A stretch of 64,000 nucleotides of DNA from Elstera sp043721315. GTDB taxonomy: Bacteria > Pseudomonadota > Alphaproteobacteria > Elsterales > Elsteraceae. The notes below the pieces were generated by a model. It made no database searches and was not told where the DNA came from. It worked only from the letters and a program-made list of their open reading frames with translations. The position numbers were made by a program, and so were the translations under genes. Location: assembly GCA_043721315.1 (NCBI GenBank), contig JAYSQZ010000052.1:78525-142524 (forward strand), given 5' to 3'. Below are positions 59,860 to 64,000 of this stretch, one piece after another (the first letter of the stretch is position 1; the number at the start of each line of letters is the position of its first letter).

Positions 59860-61821
59860 ATGGCGCAGAAGGCAGCGAATACCGCAGAAGAGCAAACCCC
59901 GCAGGAAGAAGCACTCGAAAGTCCATTGGTCGATACCGTCGCCGTCGCCGTCAAAAAACTGACGGCTAAAGGCAAAGAGCGCGGATACGTGACCTATGAC
60001 GAGTTGAATGCTGCCCTGCCGCAGGATCAGGTCTCTTCGGAACAGATCGAAGATACGCTGGCCATGCTCTCGGAGTTGGGTATCAACATCGTTGAAGGCG
60101 ACGAAGCCGAAGAGACGGAAGCCGAAGCGGACACCGATAGCGACGCGCGCGGCAACGTCGATGAAGACGAGGTTGGTCGTACCGACGATCCGGTGCGGAT
60201 GTATTTGCGCGAAATGGGGTCAGTCGAACTGCTATCGCGCGAAGGCGAAATCGCTATCGCCAAGCGGATAGAAGCTGGCCGCGAAGCGATGATTTCCGGC
60301 CTGTGCGAAAGCCCCCTGACCCAGCGTGCCATCGTGGCGTGGCGTCAGGCGCTGATCGACGGGCGGATGCTGCTGCGCGACATCATTGATCTCGAAGCCT
60401 CCTATGGCAACGGCGCGCCTGCGGAAGATGAAGAGCTTCCGCCAGAACTGCTCGCCGCTGTTGAAGGAGCCGAGGCCCCGGAGGAAGTGGAGGAAGCCGA
60501 AGAAGGCGAAGCCGCCGCCCCCAGCGTTGAAGGCGAGGGCGAAAGCGACGAGCCGGGGGTATCCCTGTCGGCGATGGAAGCCGAGTTGCTGCCGCAATAC
60601 GTCGAGAAATTCGATCAAATTGCCGAAGCGCAAATTAAGCTCGCCAAGCTGCAAGATAAGCGCGTCGCCCTGTTGCTCAAAGGCGAGCCGCTGACGCCCG
60701 CCAACGAGAAGAAATACGAAAAAGCCCGCACTGATCTGGTCGATATTACCAAGACTGTACGCCTGCATCCGCTGCGGATTGAGCAACTGGTGGAGCAGCA
60801 TAATTTGCTGGCCCGCAAGCTGCTGCAACTCGATGGCAAAATGCTCCGTATGGCCGAATCGACCAAAGTGCCGCGCGCCGATTTCCTCACGGCTTATATG
60901 GGCAATGAGTTGGTGCCGGGCTGGCTGGAATCGGTTCGTATCCGCAGCCTGAAATGGACGCGCTTCTACGATAAGCACGCCGAAGACGCGCGCAAGGTTC
61001 GGGAAGATACGGCGGCCTTTGCCGCAGAAGTGACCCTGCCCATCGGCGAGTTTCGCGCGATGGTTCAGAAGATCCAAAAAGGCGAACGGGAAGCCAGCCG
61101 CGCCAAGAAAGAAATGGTTGAAGCCAATCTGCGCCTCGTCATTTCGATTGCCAAAAAATACACCAATCGCGGCTTGCAGTTCCTCGATCTCATCCAGGAA
61201 GGCAATATCGGCTTGATGAAGGCCGTGGATAAGTTCGAGTATCGGCGCGGCTATAAGTTCTCCACCTACGCGACCTGGTGGATCAGGCAAGCTATTACTC
61301 GCTCGATTGCCGACCAGGCCCGCACGATCCGCATTCCCGTGCATATGATCGAAACGATCAATAAGCTGGTGCGGACGTCGCGGCAAATGCTGCACGAAAT
61401 TGGCCGCGAGCCGACGCCGGAAGAGTTGGCCGAAAAGCTGATGATGCCGCTGGAAAAGGTTCGCAAAGTCCTGAAAATCGCAAAAGAGCCGATCTCCCTC
61501 GAAACCCCCATCGGGGACGAAGAAGACAGCCACCTAGGCGATTTCATTGAGGACAAGAACGCCGTTCTGCCACTCGATGCGGCCATTCAGGCCAATTTGC
61601 GCGAAACCACGACGCGGATTCTGGCAACCCTCACCCCGCGTGAAGAGCGCGTGTTGCGGATGCGCTTCGGCATCGGCATGAACACCGATCACACTTTGGA
61701 AGAGGTGGGGCAGCAGTTCTCGGTCACGCGCGAACGTATCCGCCAGATCGAAGCGAAAGCCCTGCGGAAGCTCAAACACCCGAGCCGCAGCCGTAAACTG
61801 CGGAGCTTCCTGGATACCTAA
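59860..61821 (+). CDS. rpoD: RNA polymerase primary sigma factor (sigma-70)
   Basis: 653-aa housekeeping sigma factor. Region 1.1 is near the N-terminus, region 1.2 is DDPVRMYLREMG, a long acidic insert lies between 1.2 and 2.1 (residues about 195-250), regions 2.1-2.4 include FLDLIQEGNIGLMKAVDKF and FSTYATWWIRQAI, region 3 is IPVHMIETINKL, and region 4.2 is the HTH VTRERIRQIEAKALRKL. The frame is open from 59839; ATG 59860 has GAGGG upstream. Confidence 0.97.
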   Translation: MAQKAANTAEEQTPQEEALESPLVDTVAVAVKKLTAKGKERGYVTYDELNAALPQDQVSSEQIEDTLAMLSELGINIVEGDEAEETEAEADTDSDARGNVDEDEVGRTDDPVRMYLREMGSVELLSREGEIAIAKRIEAGREAMISGLCESPLTQRAIVAWRQALIDGRMLLRDIIDLEASYGNGAPAEDEELPPELLAAVEGAEAPEEVEEAEEGEAAAPSVEGEGESDEPGVSLSAMEAELLPQYVEKFDQIAEAQIKLAKLQDKRVALLLKGEPLTPANEKKYEKARTDLVDITKTVRLHPLRIEQLVEQHNLLARKLLQLDGKMLRMAESTKVPRADFLTAYMGNELVPGWLESVRIRSLKWTRFYDKHAEDARKVREDTAAFAAEVTLPIGEFRAMVQKIQKGEREASRAKKEMVEANLRLVISIAKKYTNRGLQFLDLIQEGNIGLMKAVDKFEYRRGYKFSTYATWWIRQAITRSIADQARTIRIPVHMIETINKLVRTSRQMLHEIGREPTPEELAEKLMMPLEKVRKVLKIAKEPISLETPIGDEEDSHLGDFIEDKNAVLPLDAAIQANLRETTTRILATLTPREERVLRMRFGIGMNTDHTLEEVGQQFSVTRERIRQIEAKALRKLKHPSRSRKLRSFLDT

Positions 61822-61856
61822 TCCCTCCGCTATAAAAAATCTGCACATCGCAGCAC

Positions 61857-61884
61857 GGGGCGTTCTTGACGGAACGCCCCTTTT
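61857..61884 (+). terminator. rpoD terminator
   Basis: GGGGCGTTC-TTGACG-GAACGCCCC followed by TTTT, 35 nt past the rpoD stop: a standard intrinsic terminator separating rpoD from the tRNA. Confidence 0.9.
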
Positions 61885-61927
61885 GCTTTCATAACCCTAG
61901 CCCCAGCTTTGTTGGGGATCGCTGCGG

Positions 61928-62003
61928 GGGCCTGTAGTTCAGTGGTTAGAACGCGCCGCTCATAACGGTGTTGTCGTCGGTTCAAATCCGGCCGGGCCCA
62001 CCA
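61928..62003 (+). tRNA. tRNA with CAT anticodon (Ile2 more likely than elongator Met)
   Basis: 76-nt cloverleaf with encoded CCA. Acceptor GGGCCTG pairs with CGGGCCC, anticodon loop CTCATAA (CAT), T arm GTCGG-TTCAAAT-CCGGC. It is not an initiator, since the acceptor begins with a G-C pair. Deciding Ile2 (lysidine-modified) from elongator Met needs comparison with known identity elements. Confidence 0.85.
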
Positions 62004-62048
62004 GCGGGATCGGGCAGGGGAAGCAAAGGCTCCGCCTCTGCACTCCGC

Positions 62049-62083
62049 TTAAGGGGCAGCCGCCCCTTAAGAATCCTTTTTTT
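62049..62083 (+). terminator. Terminator-like hairpin after the CAT tRNA
   Basis: TTAAGGGGC-AGCC-GCCCCTTAA followed by GAATCC and seven T. It could terminate the tRNA transcript; on its own it also looks like part of a palindromic intergenic element. Confidence 0.75.
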
Positions 62084-62140
62084 AGAATCAGTGAAAAAAC
62101 ATTTATTCGCTGATCTGATGGATAATTTCAGAAACGGATT

Positions 62141-62185
62141 TTCAAGGGCAACGCCCTTGAACTGGGGTTTGGGGGCAGCGCCCCC
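62141..62185. repeat. Stacked palindromes downstream of DUF1501
   Basis: TTCAAGGGC-AAC-GCCCTTGAA (62141-62161) and GGGGGC-AGC-GCCCCC (62171-62185), nine bases apart, ending 18 nt before the DUF1501 stop. They may terminate the minus-strand transcript. Together with 62049-62083 the 200-nt gap holds three hairpins and no gene. Confidence 0.75.
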
Positions 62186-62203
62186 ATCATCGCGCAGCGA
62201 AAC

Positions 62204-63405
62204 CTACGCCACCAACCCTGCCACTGGCACAACCGGCTTGCCCAATACAGTCCCCGCATCCAGCCCCCACAGGCTTTGCAGCAGGCTGGCATAGACCTGC
62301 CGAAAATCCATCGTATGCACGAGATCGTCGTTCACCAGCTTATCCAGCGGTGGTTGCGTGCCGATCAAGCCGCCGCGCACGGTGCCGCCTGCGAGAAAGA
62401 GGGGGGCTGCGGTGCCGTGGTCAGTGCCTTTGCTGCCGTTTTCGGCGGGTCTGCGGCCGAACTCGGAGTAGGTGAGCACGATCACCTTATCCCACAGTCC
62501 AGCGGTTTGGGCGGCCTTGCGGAAGGCGGTGAGGGCGGTTGCGAAATCTCCCAGAAGGCGGGCGTGTTGGGGGGCTTGGTCAATGTGAGTATCGAAGCTG
62601 CCCAAGGACAGCTTGATAACGGGGGCGTCCACTCCCGCCGCGAGCAGGCGGAGCGCATCGGCGAACTGCGCGCCCATGCCAGTTTTGGGGAAATCGGCGG
62701 TGAGGCTGGCGGGTACACTTTTAAGTTTCGCCTGAATATCGTCGCCCGCAACCCGCAGCGTGCCCTGAACAGCGCTGATTTGGTCGAGCACCGGATTGCG
62801 GCGGAGTTGCTCGGGGATCGAAACCGCCGTCGCGGCCTTGGCGAAATTGCCAGGATTGCTGAGGGAGACGGCTTTAATCCCCGCGCCCGTCACTGGCCCC
62901 AGGTGAGGACGCCCGAGCACGAAGGCGTCGGCGGCACGGGCGCGCGTTTGGGCGCGTGGCTGGCGTGCAGGGCACGCGTGATCCAGCCCGTCGTTAGCAC
63001 GCGGTCGGCGTCCGAGGCGGTATCCCAAATATCTATAGAGCGGAAGTGGGAGCGGTCGGGCTGCGGGTAGCCGACACCGAGCAGAACGGCAAGATCGCCC
63101 GCGCTCCACAGGTCCATCGCCGGTTTGAGGGCCGGATGCAGGGCAAGATCGCGCCCCACTGGGATGGCGTCGGCTTCCGCGAGCGCCAGCGTGGGCCGCA
63201 GTTTGCGATAGAGCGGGTCCGTGATCGGGGCTACGGTATTCAGCCCATCATTGCCGCCCTGGAACTCGACCAGCAGCAGCGTGTCGGCTTTGCCGGAGGC
63301 AGTTTTAGCGGCGTGCCCGCCGGGCACCACAGCGCAGCCACTGGGGAGCAGCAGGGCACCGCCCGCAAGGGCCGAGAGGCGAAGAAACTGGCGACGGTGC
63401 AGCAT
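62204..63405 (-). pseudogene. DUF1501 secreted protein, frameshifted
   Basis: The intact family protein would be about 400 aa. The N-terminal part (63405 to about 62940) has a twin-arginine signal MLHRRQFLRLSALAGGA followed by LLPSGC, then FQGGNDGLNTV and YPQPDRSHFRSIDIW. The C-terminal part, in another frame (about 62940 to 62204), continues ADAFVLGRP, LGSFDTHIDQAPQHARLL, YSEFGRRPAENGSKGTDHG and LVHTMDFRQVYASLL. Adding one base in the GGG/CCC run near 62938-62947 restores a single frame, giving ...KRAPRAADAFVLGRP. It is either a real inactivation or an assembly error. It overlaps the DUF1800 stop (TAATG). Confidence 0.85.
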
Positions 63406-64000
63406 TATTTCACCTCATAGGCAGGGTCGAGCAGCAGTTCCAGCAGGCGATCCGGCGGGGTGGACCGGGTGGGCGGCTGCACGGGGGCTTCGGCCATAAT
63501 AGCCTTTTGCAGCAGGGTTTCATCGGTCAAAAACAGTGGGTTTTTGGTGAAAAAATCCCCCAAGCTCACCGCACGTCCCTGCATCGCGCCTGCCGAAGCC
63601 GTTGCTTGTGTGAGGCCGGAGAGGCGGGCATATTGCGCGGCGGTCCCATCGGGTTGGCGGTTGGCAGGTTCGGGCGGCTCCCCATAGGCGAGGCGGGTGA
63701 GCACGGCGCGGCGCTTCAGCAGACTGTCGGTAGTGATCCAGTCCACACCGCTGGGCCAGCCGCGCACATTGGGCGGATCGAGCAAATCTTGCCCCAGCAG
63801 GCGGGTTTCAATTGCCAGCCACCGCGCGTCTTTGATCGGCATTCCAAACCGGCGGACGGTGCCTGCGACCAGATCGACCGGGGATTTCACTAAGCGGCCA
63901 TGGGCTTCCGGCGACCAAAAGGCATCGCTGAGCAGGATCGTGCGGACCAGAGGCCGCACCTGATAGCCGCTATCACGAAAGCGTTTGGCCAGGGCTTCCA
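63405..64000 (-). CDS. DUF1800 family protein, C-terminal part (partial)
   Basis: Open frame running off the right edge; about 197 residues visible. ALAKRFRDSGYQVRPLVRTILLSDAFW, then RWLAIETRLLGQDLLDPPNVRGWP (given as LGQDLLDPPNVRGWP) match the C-terminus of the DUF1800 family, usually paired with DUF1501 in exported protein operons of unknown function. Its stop overlaps the DUF1501 start, so the pair is translationally coupled. Confidence 0.85.
   Translation of the reverse strand, partial: EALAKRFRDSGYQVRPLVRTILLSDAFWSPEAHGRLVKSPVDLVAGTVRRFGMPIKDARWLAIETRLLGQDLLDPPNVRGWPSGVDWITTDSLLKRRAVLTRLAYGEPPEPANRQPDGTAAQYARLSGLTQATASAGAMQGRAVSLGDFFTKNPLFLTDETLLQKAIMAEAPVQPPTRSTPPDRLLELLLDPAYEVK

Noticed and set aside
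60232..61533. 433-aa open frame antisense to rpoD
   Set aside because: It is the codon-position mirror of a GC-rich essential gene; no ribosome-binding site or recognisable domain.
1..64000. CRISPR array
   Set aside because: All repeats found are directly adjacent tandems or single dispersed elements; none has regular spacers.

Overview
The window is a chromosomal segment of a GC-rich alphaproteobacterium, most probably Rhodospirillales (Azospirillaceae/Elstera-like). The evidence is the gene orders infA-maf-RNase E/G-yacG, xseB-ispA-dxs-tlyA and carB-carA divergent from gatB/yqeY-dnaG-rpoD, plus hemA of the 5-aminolevulinate synthase type and Zur-type zinc control. No rRNA operon, CRISPR array, integrase or insertion sequence was seen. 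Genus assignment is inference from gene order only.

Layout. 1-6424: a pirin tail, an EpmB/KamA radical SAM enzyme whose 3' end carries a 26-bp x3 repeat, small membrane proteins (SemiSWEET, ExoD, TerC, MarC, TatA, DUF423) and a GAF-GGDEF-EAL protein with a degenerate GGDEF. 6592-11833: a TusA-like protein, a histone-deacetylase-like enzyme, the isoprenoid set xseB-ispA-dxs, and tlyA. 11881-20881: a sugar-acid cluster (DapA-family lyase, DgoD dehydratase, an unrecognised coupled 107-aa ORF, aldose epimerase, AraFGH/RbsABC-type ABC transporter, SDR dehydrogenase, FadR-family regulator). It looks like uptake and non-phosphorylative oxidation of galactose or arabinose. 21135-40104: mostly housekeeping (sppA, aroC, fabI, dnaJ-type cbpA, pdxH, hemA, infA, maf, rng, yacG) with a CoA-transferase/TPP-enzyme pair and tRNA-Phe. 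50696-64000: a Zur-controlled zinc ABC importer, carAB, yqeY, dnaG, rpoD, a CAT-anticodon tRNA, and a DUF1501/DUF1800 pair of which DUF1501 is frameshifted.

The most interesting region is 40347-50282, a lasso-peptide biosynthesis locus. It has an ABC exporter, a PqqD-like RRE protein (B1), an HPr-kinase-like peptide kinase, a PAPS sulfotransferase, an asparagine-synthetase-type cyclase lacking the glutaminase Cys (C), and two tandem paralogous precursor genes of 57 codons. Downstream is an operon of three phage-tail-collar (MdpB-like) proteins, a GNAT acetyltransferase and the B2 leader protease. Both predicted cores are 16 residues (pattern FxSxPGxDG....SMS), suggesting an 8-residue ring closed on Asp8 and a conserved C-terminal Ser that the kinase could phosphorylate. 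B2 is translationally coupled to the collar-protein operon, which ties those proteins to the lasso system.

The non-coding DNA is also unusual. A palindromic repeat family (R1, five copies, ending GGGATTTGCTCTAA) and a second hairpin-rich repeat (R2, two near-identical 59-nt copies) sit exactly between genes, often touching stop or start codons. Short tandem duplications of 12-26 bp in three copies sit at several gene ends.
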